From: Pagrus major
Lineage: Eukaryota > Chordata > Actinopteri > Spariformes > Sparidae
Length of the DNA: 64,000 nucleotides
Assembly (NCBI RefSeq): GCF_040436345.1
Contig: NC_133218.1
Location: forward strand, 7,857,539 to 7,921,538
Reading direction: 5' to 3'
Positions within the stretch are counted from its first letter, which is position 1; each line of letters begins with the position of its first letter. This document shows, in pieces, positions 12,181 to 25,092 of this stretch. Both the position numbers and the translations under genes were made by a program. A model generated the notes under the pieces. It searched no databases, was not told the origin of the DNA, and was given only the letters and a program-made list of their open reading frames with translations.

Positions 12181-15100
12181 AAGGGTCAATTAACCATTAA
12201 ATCATCACTTAATCCTACTAAAGAGCTTCAGTCTAAAATGTAATATCTTTTAACATGTACATAACATCATCTACTCTCACTGTCTATACAGACCATCAAA
12301 GTGGATGATATATAATATATATTCTGCTCGCTGAACATAATTAGCTCATATAAATACTGAATGCTGTTTACATGCTGTACATAGACATGTATACATGCAT
12401 GTAATGTAACATTCCATCCACCCCATGTATGCACACTTATCCACTACAGTAGATGTGCCGCTGACTTGCATACAGACTTTGTTAGTGTATATTTTTATAG
12501 TGCTCTTAATATATTGTATCTACTTTCTTTTCACATGCTGTTGTTCAGTGCAGTCAAGGTGGCAAAAGTACACACAAGCTTTGCTCAAGTAGAAGTACAG
12601 ATACTGACCAGAAAGATAGTTGATTGTTAAGTCTTTTTCCCAGGATGTGAAACACCAACATTTTGTGTTGGCAAAGCGTCTACCGTGCGTGAATCGCACT
12701 GATAGGTTGAAATCCGTCTTGTGATGTTGGGAAGGCGGTATGCAGTGACGCAAAATAAAAATAATCGATTCCCCTCGAATGCATTAAAACTAAAGTAACG
12801 AGCCTGTTTTGAAAATGTAAAGAGCAGAAAGTACAGATATTTGTGTGAAATCTGGGGAGTAAAAGTAGAGTACAGATACCTGAAGAATCTATTTAAACAG
12901 AGTAATGAAGTACACGTCCTGACCAGTCACCATCCTTTACTCTTTATCAGTGTTCGTCCTCGTTCCTCGCCATATGTCTGTTTCCTTGTGCAACGCTGTA
13001 AGTACACTGAGAAACAATGTGAAACCAGAATCACAGTCCATGTGCGGTTTGTGTTTACATCCTTAACAAAAAGCCAGATCGGATTTTAATTGTGAGATAT
13101 GAGTGGCAGCTTATCTCACCAACAGCAGGGCAGCAGCAGCAGCAGCACAGTCAGAGAATAAATCAAAGTACATGTTCCAAGGTTTATTTGTAGAAGACAT
13201 AATTGATGGTTATGTCAGTTTCTGTAAGAGTTGTTATCTCACAGCATCAAGTAGTGTTGCTATGGTTACCATTATATACATTATATATAAGCCTCTTTGT
13301 ACACTCGTCTAGAGCTGTGTTTGGATCCATTCAGGTTTGCTCGTGTTACATATGACCTACGCCTGCCTGGCAATCACAAACGAGAGTATTTCTCACCATC
13401 ATGCTATATAATTGTTGGATTGTACTTTCTCATTTTCATATTTTTTTCAGAGACAAGTTTACAGTGTAATGCTCCTCCTGCCTGTACCCATTAGGATACA
13501 GCTTCACTTTCACATTCACTTAGTAGGAGTAGTAACCAGTGTTCTCCACCTCTTTTGTTTGTATCCCTCCATCAGTATTCTCCTCCACATACTCTCATAC
13601 CTCCACAACATACTCTGCTGGTCCTCCTTCTCCTCATGAATCCATAGGTAGCATTAAGCTGAGCAGACAGAGGTTAGCGGCACTGTGACAGGCTCAGATG
13701 TTCTCTCCCATTAATCAGTTCTCGTAAGTGTCGGCCTAGTTTGGGGACTTCAATGGCTTGCCATCCACACCAGCGCCTCCTTGACATAAATATCTCATGA
13801 GTGCATTTCTGTCTCTTCCTGTCGCCTACATGATGCACTAATAAACCGCAGCCATTAACTCACTCGTGCTTTAAAAAGTAGAGATGCTGTTTAAAACATG
13901 CAAAATCTTCCCAGACCTCAGTGTGGTCAAGCAGTGCATGGCAACACGAGACATGAAAGCAGTTGGTCAGCAAATTGCCTCTGCCCCTCCACCTCCTCCC
14001 TGCATCAGCCCTTCTCCTCCTCACCACCACCAGTGCTGAGCTGTGGACTTGTGGCCTGTAAAGAGGTTTAGGTGCAAACAAACAGCCCATTTAGTAGCAT
14101 CTCTCCTCCATTTAGGCCGTCATTATGGCCCTCAAGGCCCTGGCTCAGCACTGAATTATGAATTAAGTTGTCAGGAGAGCCTCTGCTTATGAGCTGAGGG
14201 GGTCATTTAAATTTAATTTGAAAAGGGATTCTGTTAAGAATGTATGCTCAGCAACCTCCTGTGGAACTTCTCCATCAGAGTGAAGAGGGGTAAGTACTGA
14301 CAAGGGCAAATGAAATAAAAATGGCTGAAAGAGCATTGACTAGCTATAATAATGCATAGTGCATGATGGGATGAAAGCTACAAGACATTGACATTACCAG
14401 AGATGGTATTTGAAATCATTATCAAAGGCAGAGTAAATGCCCGGAATTGATCTTTTTTGTAGCCGGGCTGTTTTATGTTAGCAGATGTCTTGTGTGAGGT
14501 GTTGCTTCAGAGCGTTTAAAGTTCTGCTGAGCTGAAAGTAACTTTACAGTCCCTCCAGGATCTCAGTGTTTCTGGGATTATTGCTGCACAGAATTAGGCC
14601 AGATACGGCAGCTTTTCCAAAAGACTGTGCTCAAACTATTTTTGATAACACTTTATGATAACCATCAAGAATAAAAGGTCATTGTTTGTTAACGGTGAAA
14701 TAGCTACAGACAAACGTTTAATTAAGCAGTTTTACTTTAGTCTACTGTTAAGTGGCAACTGATGTTTATGATATATAATAATTTGTGAATGGTTAATAAT
14801 ACTGTATAGTTGGATGGCCATTATAAAGCTGCAACTGATGTTTACATGTTCGTGCTTGATAAATATAGATAATATATAGAATTGTTATATAATAATATAT
14901 AATTTACTAAATATTTACCATTTATTAATGATGAGTATTGAAAAGTGTTCCCTGTCTTGTGTTTATTTTGAGTAGAATCACAATTACATTTACAAATGCA
15001 ACTGTTATGTTATGTTATGTTATAAACATCTTGTATAAATCTCTCTGGATGTCTCTCCACCACACTGTTACAAGTCGCAATTAGGCAGCTCTTTTAAGTT

Positions 15101-16127
15101 TCCGATCACTAAGACCGCATTCAAGTCTGAGTGATCGTGGCCGGGGCCACATGTGACCACATTGTTTTAGCAGTGTGTAAGTTTATGTCCTGGGACTCAC
15201 TTAAGGACCTTCTACTCTACTGACATCCTCCATGAAACAGCAAGAAGAAGCCACAACAACAGGCACAATGGATTAAATGCTGTCTCCATGTAGTTTACTG
15301 TAATGTATATTATGTGTTTCAACTGATTTCACCATTTAACTAAATTTATAAGACATTTTATTGAAGGTTAACACGTCAAATTTTACAAATACAGTAAACA
15401 ATAACTAATAAAGGCCAATTCTTTGCTGCCCGTAGAGAAAATACCCAGACCCAGAATTTTAGCGTTGTTGTGTCAGGAGAAATTTCATACATTTTGTAAA
15501 ATGCTTTCTACAACACATTCTTAACTATTTGGGTCTACATGTTAATTCGGCAAATGTTACACATGCAGATATTTCTTTCTATGTGTAAAGAACATAATGC
15601 CCGTTTGTCCCAGTGACGTAAGTGTTTATTTGCATATAAAGAAGCGAGGTGAGATTACAAGTGGTCATTCGAGATGTTTATCGTGGTGCATATTAATGCC
15701 AGGTGTGAAATAATTGATTGATCGGTTTATATTGACTTTGGCTGTTGAAAGTGCTTCTGACTTGGCCTCTTTTAATCCACTGTAGGGCACTGATGGTAAA
15801 TCTGGCAAGCATTCTTCCCAATTGTACAGAGGCCGAGAGAGAGATCAACTGCTACTTGAGAGACAGAAATAGACACTGTTAAAGAAAGAAAGCATCTTCT
15901 CCACTGTGGCCGACACACTGGCCTTTTTTATAAACATTATTCAAAAAATAAAACAAGCCGTTTCAGAAACACATTTGCCAGTTTGGCAAAACTTTCAGCG
16001 AAAAAGGCCCCGTAAATACAGAAAAAACTAATGGCTGAAGAGAAGTGACACAACAGATATTGTGTTGACTAAAAATGGATGAATATTTAATCTACTTATC
16101 AGAGATGTTAAAATATCAGCTCACAAT
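12181..16127. other. Intergenic stretch, possible regulatory blocks
   Basis: No coding exon can be supported. Positions 13660-13870 and 14100-14260 look complex and non-repetitive, which would fit conserved non-coding DNA. Positions 14644-14958 look like a diverged copy of the element at 26015 (AACACTTTATGATAACCATC near the left, AAAGTGTTCC at the right). Positions 15004-15023 are a short TTATG tandem repeat. Positions 15610-15730 hold a dense cluster of transcription-factor-like motifs. Confidence 0.45.
15610..15730. promoter_or_regulatory. Candidate enhancer-like motif cluster
   Basis: Within about 110 bp I see TGACGTAA (15614-15621, CRE/C-EBP type), ATTTGCAT (15628-15635, exact POU octamer), AGGTGTGAA (15701-15709, T-box type) and TGATTGAT (15715-15722, PBX/HOX type). 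The AT-rich near-palindrome GCATATTAATGCC lies between them. No repeat structure is evident. Function is inference from motif density alone. Confidence 0.3.
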
Positions 16128-16959
16128 TTAAAGCTGCTACAAGGAACTTTCATTTATGTTGATTCTGGCGCCCCCTGTGGACAAAAGTGAAACAAAGAAA
16201 AGAGACCAACTTCTTGTCTGTCAATTCATCCTCAGCACACCGCCATAAAATAAAACTGCTTCTATTTCATGATTTATCCAACACTGCTAAGTTGCAGTCC
16301 GAACTGGTAAGAAAAACTGTAATAACTACATAGAAATAGCAATTTTTCGCTGATGGTCTTGTTATATTGGTCATGTGGATTCAGCAGTTTAAATTTCTTT
16401 GTAATACGTTTAAATTTTAGTTATAATATAACTATAATATATTGGCTGTACAGTAAACATCAGCATTTTACTAATTGCTGATCAGCTCGTCATGAACCCC
16501 TTCATTTGAATCAGGTGTGTTGGAGCAGCGAACATCTAAAACATGCAGAGCACCCAGGAACAAGACTGGAAAAAACTGGATTAGACAGTCGACAGAAAAT
16601 TAATCAGCACACAAGGAGTTTTAAACTGCTTATGAAACAGTCTCTATTTAATACTGATGCCTCTATACGACCTACGTAAGCAAACGAGACCCTCAGCGAG
16701 AAGATCATTTATTTTTATTTTCGATTTTCTTAACACCTACCACCGAGTCTCCGTGCAGACTGGAAGAGCCTGTGTTTACATTTTCCCAGGCAAACTTACA
16801 GTGAGTAGTATGTCAGCGTGTTCAGAAGAAGCAGGAGGAGATTTTTCCTTAGATCATTTTATTTTTCACATTATATTTTGTGGATTTGATGGTGGCAACA
16901 CTTTTGTCTACAGGGGCCTCCGAAATCAACTAAATATCAAAGTTACTTGTAGCTTTTAA
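16128..16959. repeat. Family E long-TIR DNA element
   Basis: An 832 bp element bounded by TTAA. Its left arm (16132-16190: AGCTGCTACAAGGAACTTT, GATTCTGGCGCCCCCTGT, GACAAAAG) pairs with the reverse complement of the right arm (about 16902-16955: CTTTTGTCTACAGGGGCC, AAGTTACTTGTAGCTT). The arms are about 57 bp. At about 16495-16560 the interior includes a segment (CATTTGAATCAGGTGTGTTG) that I know as a separate common teleost repeat, so this copy may be composite. No transposase reading frame is seen. Confidence 0.75.
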
Positions 16960-19900
16960 TGTTGAGTGTTGATCAGCCAGAACAAGACATTACATCAGGC
17001 TCTGAGAAACTGTATTTGGCATTTTTAACAGCTTGTTCTGATGTTTAACAGACCAAACAATTAATCAGTTAATCAAGAAAATACAATGCAGATTAATTCA
17101 TCGTGAAAACAATCATTGTTTACAGCCAGATTTACAGATTTACTGTGTTGTGTTGTACTGTGATTCTTCGATTGTATTTTCTTATTTTCTGTTTCTTTTC
17201 AGTTTCCAGATATTTTTTTCATTTCCTTGAAAATTGCAATATCCAGCAAAAACAACAGGCTGAGTTTAAATGTATCTGTGTGATCACAAAACCCTCGAGG
17301 GATTGACTTTGCGTTCCTCTGAACTATCAGGTGCATCATAAAAGTCCTCTTTCATGTATTATTCACAACAAATCACACCTTTCTTCTCGTGACTCTGATG
17401 ACTCTTACATGACCTTGTTGACTCAGACGTGACCCTAAAGGTGTAAACAACCCACGGAGATGAAAATACATGAGCGGAAACTAAACATTTTTTAGTGATT
17501 CCTCACAAGAAAGAGGCTGTAGTGCAGCGGTAGTTCAACAGGCAGACAGCATTAAAATTGGTCTGCTACGCCGACTGCCACCATGCATGCAGTATGCAAC
17601 ACAGTCGAACGCAGTCCCTGAGGCCCTTCCTATCAAAAGCGCTGTGTCTTTTATCATTGCAGAAATGTTCAGCAGCACTTGAAGGAAAGATACAGATGAC
17701 TCCTCCGTCTGGGGAGCAGCGCGCCGTGCTGTTTGCAGTCTCCGTTAACGATGACGGCACCGTCTTACATGATCCTCAGTGCCACCGTCTCTGCTAACAA
17801 CCTTCCGGACTTTGACTTTCCTACCTTTCTGCCAGATGTTTGGCCCTGCTGCAGCAGCTGTTGTCCCTCTGATCCCAGGGGACATGGACGGGCGCTGCTG
17901 CCAAAGCCGAGCCGTTCAGAGATCCCTCAGGGACCATTGATCGTCATCAGAAAAGGTCTTTGGAAGGGGACTCGCCCCTTCACAGGCCACTGCCAGCAGA
18001 TTATCCACACCAGTCAATGAACATTCTGCATGTGAGAGCATGTGTGAAGGTTTCCTTTTTTCTATTTATACATATCTAAACACCACTAATGTGATTCAGC
18101 TGAATCATTTGATTTTGTGTCAGCGGTTTTTCCACATTTGTAGCTCTTTGATCACGTTGAAATCCAACAGCTCTGTCTCCTCGTTATACTTTATTATACG
18201 GTATTGAACCAGTGAACTTGTTCCAGCCTGACTTCCATATGCTACCACTGACCTGGAGGTGTGATGATGCTCCAGTCCAGCTGGTGGTTGGTGGTGAACC
18301 TCTGACCCCAGCAACCAATCAGACGGCCTGTAGGCTGAAAGGAGAGGAGGGGGGGTGCACTGCAAGGTGGTGATGGTGATGGAGCAAGTCGGGGTCAGTA
18401 AAGGGATCGTCTGTACTGTGACACCATGCCATCTTACTGCACAGTAAGGAAGTGACCTTAACCCTCCTGCTGTCCATTCACACTCTTTCTTTCACTCACC
18501 CCGCCTCCAAACCCAGACATCCCATTTGTCATCCATCCATCCATCCTCCACCCCCACCCCCACCACCCAACACACACAACTGTCTGTTTTGTCTGTTTTG
18601 GATTGACGGCTCCCAGGGAAGGGGGGAAGGATCTGGGGTGATACGAAGGAGGTGGCGGATCCAGACAGTCAGAAGAGGGGAGGAGGACTCACCCTGCAGG
18701 CCGGAGGTCTGCCTGCCAGACACAGTATGAACGGATCTGCGTGTGTGTGTGTGTGTGTTTGCAAAAGCCAGTTTGTGTGTTGATGGGGGTGAGGAAAAAA
18801 GGAAGGAAGGAGAGGACGGTTGGATAGGAAAATAAATAAGAAAAGCAAGAAACAAATAAAATGTATGTACTAAGCCATCTGTTGCTATAATGTATAAATG
18901 ACGATGTATACTTTATATTTGTATATAAAATATAAAATACATCACATATGCAGGGTTTACAACATCACAACCCAAGAAACAAATTCAAAAATCTATGATA
19001 TATTTATACTGAAAATGATTGACACAGCTTTGGATGGAGGGATGGGAAGGAGGGAGGCGAGAAGGAAGGATAGACGGAGGTGTGGAGGACTAAAGCTTCC
19101 TCCTGCAGCGTGGAGACTGGGACAGGAGGAAGCAGGAGGAGCGTCTGCCATCTCCAACTGTTCCATCCCAACGACATCGCACACAATCTCTCGCTCGTCC
19201 TTAATGCATGCAGATTCACTCGGGCTAGACTTACACAAAGCAGGAACAGCCAAAAGTGAAATATGAAACATTTAATCTGATGATTTAATAGGTTGCTTCT
19301 GCTAAAGATACAGCATCACAGTACACTAACTCTGTCGCATATAAATCATCTCCCATAAATTCACATTCACGCATAAATTCACACATTTACATTTGTCCAC
19401 ATTAAGCTCAACCATTTGAAAAAATATGCGTTTTATATGTTAGGAAATATGGTCCAGAAAACGTCCCAGTTATCACCATGAAATAAGCTTGCATATGTTT
19501 CCTCTATGAAGCGTTGGATCATTACAGTGCTGTGACCTCTGCCTCTTCACCCCGCACAGCTTGTTTTAAATACATATTGCTTTGTCTGTCACTCTGCCTG
19601 AAGATTTATTACTGGTGATGTTTATGGTACACATCAGTGTATTTTATATGATAAGGCTGGGTGGCTCTTCCCTGGAAGAGAGACGTGATACTCACTGGTA
19701 TCTTTTTATCTATAAAGCCTTTACTGGAAAATTACCATATTACCTTTGAGAGCTGCTTCATCTCTCAGATGGGCTTTATCAGACTGGCTCTACCGACTGG
19801 CTCTTGCTTGGAAAGACTGTTTTTAATGTAAGCAAAACATTATATACATATATATATTTATATATATAAATACAGCACCTCTTTAATATCAATACACTAT

Positions 19901-20340
19901 TACCTAGGAATGTGATCTCAAACCACCCTACCTTTACTTTTAATTGTTTTGCATAGCTGTATTTTTTACTATTAAATTATCTTCCATAATTGCAATGTTT
20001 TACATATTTTATTTTGCATTAATTATCTTAATTCATATATCAAATTATCTTCCATAATCTGAAAGTTTTAAATATCTTTTTATAAGATCATTGTGGCATT
20101 GCCTTTTCTTTGTTAGTAGCCTATATCTCTTTGTTAATGTTTTTCCTTTTCTTTGATTTAAATTGTCTATGTCATTGTAAATGAGGGTCACCCCTCAATG
20201 ATCTTTTGTGTATGAATAAACATTGGATCAATGGATGATTAAATGAAAAAAACCGACAGTGTAACTTTTGCTGAACCGCAGCCACTGTGGCAACAAGTTA
20301 TAATTACGGGATCATGGCACATTTAATTTGCCTTTGTTAC
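16960..20340. other. Intergenic stretch without a recognisable gene
   Basis: Positions 17560-18015 are GC-richer than their surroundings and open in more than one frame, but the translations resemble no family I know. Positions 18533-18545 are a short ATCC repeat, and 18741-18760 a short GT run. Positions 19020-19260 are a purine-rich block followed by complex sequence. No splice-supported exon was found. Confidence 0.45.
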
Positions 20341-20640
20341 TTCTGCCAAGGAGGTTATGTTTTCATCCGTGTCCATTTGTTTGTTGGTCGGTTGGTTGGT
20401 TTTCCAGCAGGATTACACAAAAACTACTTAACAGATATTCATGAAACTTAGAAGGAGCATGAATAGACCGCATTAACTTTTGGTGCAGATCCAGATAGAG
20501 ACGGATCCAAGAATCTTTTTCCACTTTCTTTAACATTGTGAGATACAGCGTTTTTTTGGCATTTTGGTTAATTTCTCAGGGAATAATGCATTGATCTTGA
20601 TGAAAAATCAGACGTATTAAGGTGGCTGGTATCTATGAGT
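20341..20640 (+). repeat. Family H dispersed repeat, copy 1
   Basis: The sequence begins TTCTGCCAAGGAGGTTATG and includes GCAGGATTACACAAAAACTA, CATGAAACTTAGAAGGA, TTTTGGTGCAGATCC, TCACTTTC-like and GAATAATGCATTGATCTTG blocks. It aligns block by block with 29298-29600. I recognise the consensus as a repeat very widespread in aquatic animals, but I am not certain of its class. Confidence 0.7.
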
Positions 20641-22771
20641 GAATACAACTTGATGTGGATCCTGTGGATTAGGCTTGATTGAATTAAAGTGGACTGTTAG
20701 GCCATGGCTGAGGTATGCACTCTACTGTGTGGCATTCTAGTTTCCCCTCGGTTTGGTTTTTATGCGACCGACCGGAGAATGTGACTTTATGCAAGAGTGC
20801 CCCGTGTCAGTGCCTCTCTCCGCTCCGCTAACAGAGAGCAACAGTGGTTAACGTTATTTTAGAAATGAAGTCAGCTAACAACCACAACACAGAAGCCCCT
20901 TTAACAATGGATGTGACAAGGATTGCTCATAGTGACAAACTCACTGACCCAAATGCTAATAGCAGAAAACTGTTTTCAGCAAGATGTGTGTGCTACCTCC
21001 CAGCACCAAACTACACACAGGTAAGCCGTTAGCTGGTGAACAAAGTGGAGCATTTAGCAGCTAGCAAGCCAGATATTTCCTTTAGCACTCGATTAAGAGT
21101 AGACCAGAGCTAAAAGACGAGTAATTGTTGGATATACATTCACCAGCTGGACAAAAATACAAACAGGAATTCATGCTAATTGCTCTGGACCTGCTTGGTG
21201 TGTACATCAACTATATGTGAACAATTGGTTTACTTTGACAACATGTCAATGTGGGCTAGTGTTTAGCTCGTTTCTGCCATCCTTGGGTCCAAAAAAATGG
21301 CATTTTTGAAGACATCAATATGTTAACATGCAGTTTAACAGAATCTGTTTAGTGAATTTGCTCATTAATACCAGTTACACAACAGCTAGCTAAAGTTTGC
21401 TAACTTTAGCCAACACTAGAGAGTATCGACACGAGCAAGGGTGATTTTTATTGCTCATGAATTCAACGATGTATGTGTGAGAGAGACGGCTTTCAATGGA
21501 TACATCGCCTTGTATGAAATGTTTAGTTCAACCAAAGTACAAATAACATCTTTTGTAACTTACATCAGTGTAAGCATTAACATCTGAAGCTTCTGTAGCC
21601 ATGCTAATGCAATGGAGCTAAGCTGATTTCGCTTGTAGATTCAAAATACTGTAAAAAAAACGTAAAAGTCAAAAGGTGTATTTTTAGGAACAAAATCGTC
21701 AGGCTTCACTTTAAACTTTCCTCTGTAGTATAGCCTATAGTTTAGAAGCAAACTGCAATATAGGCTTTATTATTTTTTCTTTTATTTACAGTGAAGCTGG
21801 TAGGGGTCATACTCCCCTAAATGACACCAAGGACTTTATATCTAGAAAGAGTAACTCTACGTTGACTGTCTGGTTCTGATTGGAGATGAAGATGTTTTTA
21901 TAGCCAGTGGAGAGACAGAAATCACCGCTCTGCCACAGGGCAGGCCCTAGCGAGAGCAATGGGTCACCATAAAATACAGCTCCTCCTCCTCCTCCTGTCT
22001 GCCACCCTGGCTGTTAGAAAGCCCTCAGCGACGCAGCAGGTACTGCATTTGTTGCATTTTCTCTGAGCACTGCCACCCTTAAAGAGTCTCATGGTAGAGA
22101 TACTGTGCTCTGAGGTTGTAAAACTGGCGACTGGGGTAGACGTAGTGGGTTCTGGGACTCTGTACGCAGTGTTGGGGTAGTACTGCACTGATATAAACAG
22201 CATTTCAAGAAAGTTTAATATCTCCCTGGTGAAGCATCTTACCATCAAAGTATTCATGTTTTCCTTCACAGTTTTTTTTAGCCTTATCTGCAGGCCTGGC
22301 CTTTAACGTTTTAAAGGCCTTAAAAACATCTCGAGCAGCTTCTTACTCTGAGCCATGGGATCCCACATCTACACAAATATAGAACAGCTTTGGCTATTTC
22401 ACATGAGAATTTCTTTATTTGTGTTTTTTGTCTGTGCTTATCTCACCAGTTTTGAGCCGGAGCACAGTGCACCAGTCAGGGTTTAGCAACATTTGACAAC
22501 AGTTGAGGGGTTGTAGGCTTTTTAACCGGACTGTGATCAAAACCACACCCACACTGTCCTAATGAAGCAGATTGGGTTTATGAGTGTTAATTCGAGCTAG
22601 TGTGAGGCAGAAGTGTTAATTCTCTTAATCAGTAATATTACTTTAACACATCCTCGTATCCAAACGACTGAATAGGTCAATTGACAGTGACTCCCATACT
22701 ACATATATCACTATTCCTAAAACAACATGACTGTTGCAGTGTACCGGTGACAGGTACCAGGTCGCAGAAAA
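20641..22771. other. Intergenic stretch without a recognisable gene
   Basis: No gene is supported. CTAGC/GCTAAC-rich segments at 21040-21070 and 21380-21420 resemble the interior of the MITEs. A minus-strand open frame near 21964-22269 contains a short TCC repeat and has no recognisable family. Confidence 0.45.
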
Positions 22772-22872
22772 TCCACTTGGTTAGGTTCAGGCACTCAAAA
22801 TACTTGGTTAGGTTTAGGTACCAAAACTGCTTGGTTAGGTTTAAGCAGGAAAACTACTTGGTTAGGTTTAGT
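22772..22872 (+). repeat. Minisatellite, about 4 units of 28-30 bp
   Basis: Four tandem units share ACTTGGTTAGGTTTAGG-like cores (CACTTGGTTAGGTTCAGG, TACTTGGTTAGGTTTAGG, TGCTTGGTTAGGTTTAAG, TACTTGGTTAGGTTTAG), separated by 10-13 variable bases ending in AAAA. Units are diverged by point changes. Confidence 0.85.
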
Positions 22873-24964
22873 AGGGCCGATCACTCCCCTGGTGCCCCCG
22901 TGTTAAAAAAACACAGTGAAAGTGCCCTCTTCCAGTGGACAAAACGTGGTGAAGTGCCCTCTTATCACAACTTTCTGCGTGCTGGTGCTCCACCGCATCC
23001 AGTTGGTGCCCTTTTATATCTTTTTCGCCCCTTCCCCCTCCCTCAAACATCCTGAGTCTACCACTGGTGCTGGGTTAGTATTCTGTATTTCTGTACTTAC
23101 TTTACTGCTGTTTGCACCATCTGCAGACATGCTAAACTGCATTAGGTTTCACTGGTACTTAGTGTATGCAATGACAATCTAATATAATAAAATGACTGTG
23201 CTTACTGTAGGTGGTAGGAACACTGGTGAGTGAAATGTAGTTACCAAAAAAGCAAAAGTCCCTTGGCAGACTTCTGTTTCAGAGTGTGCAGCTGAATAAA
23301 GGCGAAGTAGGATGTGGCTGAAAGCGTGTGTGCTTAGCTGACTGTCACTGAATGATTAAGGGTAAGAAATATAGTGCACTGCTGCTGGCACTGCATGGTG
23401 GGAGAGGGGAACTAAGGAGGGTGGTGGTTAAGGCGCTTAATGTGGTCCGGCTCAGTCGGTATCCAGAAGCCTTCCTTGGAGCTGCACTCCTTTACCTGCA
23501 TGTTTCTGTGCTTCATTGTGTGTTACATAAAGAGTCTTAATAAGCTTCTTTATCTAATGTTTTGGTAAGCTGCGCTGAACGACTGGCCTGCTTACAATCC
23601 TCCTCAGTCATAAGACATTAGCATAAAATAAAAAAGGCAACTTTCTGTGTGTAAACACAGTTGAGGAGGGTGTTGTGCACTATTTCTCATGGGAGCGGAG
23701 ATGTGGAGCTGTCCTTTAATCTCACTAAGTCAGGTTGACTCCAGACAGAGCTGCCATGTTTCCTACAGATGGCTGCTGTCTTCTTGAGCCAGACTTTGTT
23801 TATAAGCACAGATGACACTGACAGGTCAGAGTGGAGAAGTTTGACTGTGTGCTCTGTTGCTCTGAGCTCACTTCCACTGCCCTGCCAAACTGCTGCCAAA
23901 GTGTTTAGATTTCGTCTGTATAGTATATTTTCATAAATATTCATAGAGGACATGTTTTGCAATATAAGAACATAATGCTGCATCTACCAACAGCGTCACT
24001 GAAGAGGAAAGTCTACCATATGGCAGAGGCTTTTACCGCGATAGTGCCCGACAGTGCCATAAGTGAGAGTACTATTATTAGCACAGGTCACCCTAATGGA
24101 GCTGAGCCCCTCAGCTTGGCAGTGCCTTCCTCTGTGCAATGAACTTCAAAGGATCACAAGAATAAGGTTAAAAAATTCAGTGGCTGCTTTAAAATCAGTT
24201 TGAAATCCTGAGTGAGAATGAGGCCAGTGTGAATGTGACAGCGTAGCAGGGTAGTAACATCCTCCTCTATACATGCAAGCGTCTCCAAAGCTGCAGCAGG
24301 GCTTGAGAGGAGGCCATCAGCCGCCTCACACTCGGCATTTACTGTTTCTCTTTTACCCTTTTCAGTGGCGAAAAACTACGAGACCTTTGTGTTGACATTT
24401 GTTATCCCGGTGCTATCATGTGCTATCTAATTGGATGAAGAGGTAGACTGTGGGGCAGCCTCTGGCAGGAGGAGGAGGTGAGATGCTTTCCTGAACTGAA
24501 GTCGTGATCTACCTCTGCCTCAACCTGTTTAGGTTTTGGCATCAGCAGGTCTGTACCTTTGTATGATAGCTGATTAACATGTACGAGTGTGCATGTACAA
24601 GCTCTCTGTGTAATTTATGCTTGGAGATATAAACTTAAAATAAATTGTTCTTAAAAATTGAGAAAAACATTTGAATTCATTTCTACACTTATTTTACACA
24701 ATCATTTTAATGAGAGGTGTGCAATATGGATTTTTTTTTTCAGCCATACTGATAATGACCTGCTTCTCGAATACAGATAAGATAACCAATAATTTCACAA
24801 TTCTATATTTTAAAAATAAGTTTATACTCTGTAATTTATGCACACCTGAGGGTAAAAAAAGGCTCAGATTCAGATGTTGTGAGCGAAGACGGACGATTTA
24901 TATATTCCACAAGTCTGATAAGATTTGTTGTGTTAAAACTCACAGACTTCTGCAACATCTACTG
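22873..24964. other. Intergenic stretch without a recognisable gene
   Basis: Positions 22873-23060 read as a continuation of repeat-like sequence (GTGCCCTCTT occurs twice, with GGACAAAACGTGGTG between). The rest is AT-rich with no family-like coding frame and no RNA gene recognised. Confidence 0.45.
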
Positions 24965-25092
24965 CCCGTCTGACCGTCCTGGGAGAGGGATCCCCCCTCT
25001 GTGGATCTTCCTGAGGTTTCCTAAAGCCCACTGTGGCAATGTGATTGTGATTTTGGGCGATATAAATAAAAATTGATTTGATTTGATTTGGT
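24965..25092 (+). repeat. LINE 3'-tail-like repeat, second copy
   Basis: It carries GACCGTCCTGGGAGAGGGAT, CTTCCTGAGGTTTCCTAAAG, GTGATTTTGGGCGATATAAA and a terminal ATTGATTTGATTTGATTTGG. This is the same general tail design as 11256-11360, in the same orientation, again truncated at its 5' side. Confidence 0.65.

Noticed and set aside
18452-18855. Overlapping open frames on both strands rich in Pro, Gly and Ser
   Set aside because: Low-complexity DNA (CCCCCAC, ATCC and GT runs) explains them; there is no splice or family support.
22681-23055. Open frame with four LVRF repeats, resembling an RFamide neuropeptide precursor
   Set aside because: The repeats come from a four-unit minisatellite (TTGGTTAGGTTT core). 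There is no signal peptide, no Gly for amidation and no dibasic cleavage pattern, and the frame runs into other repeat-like sequence.
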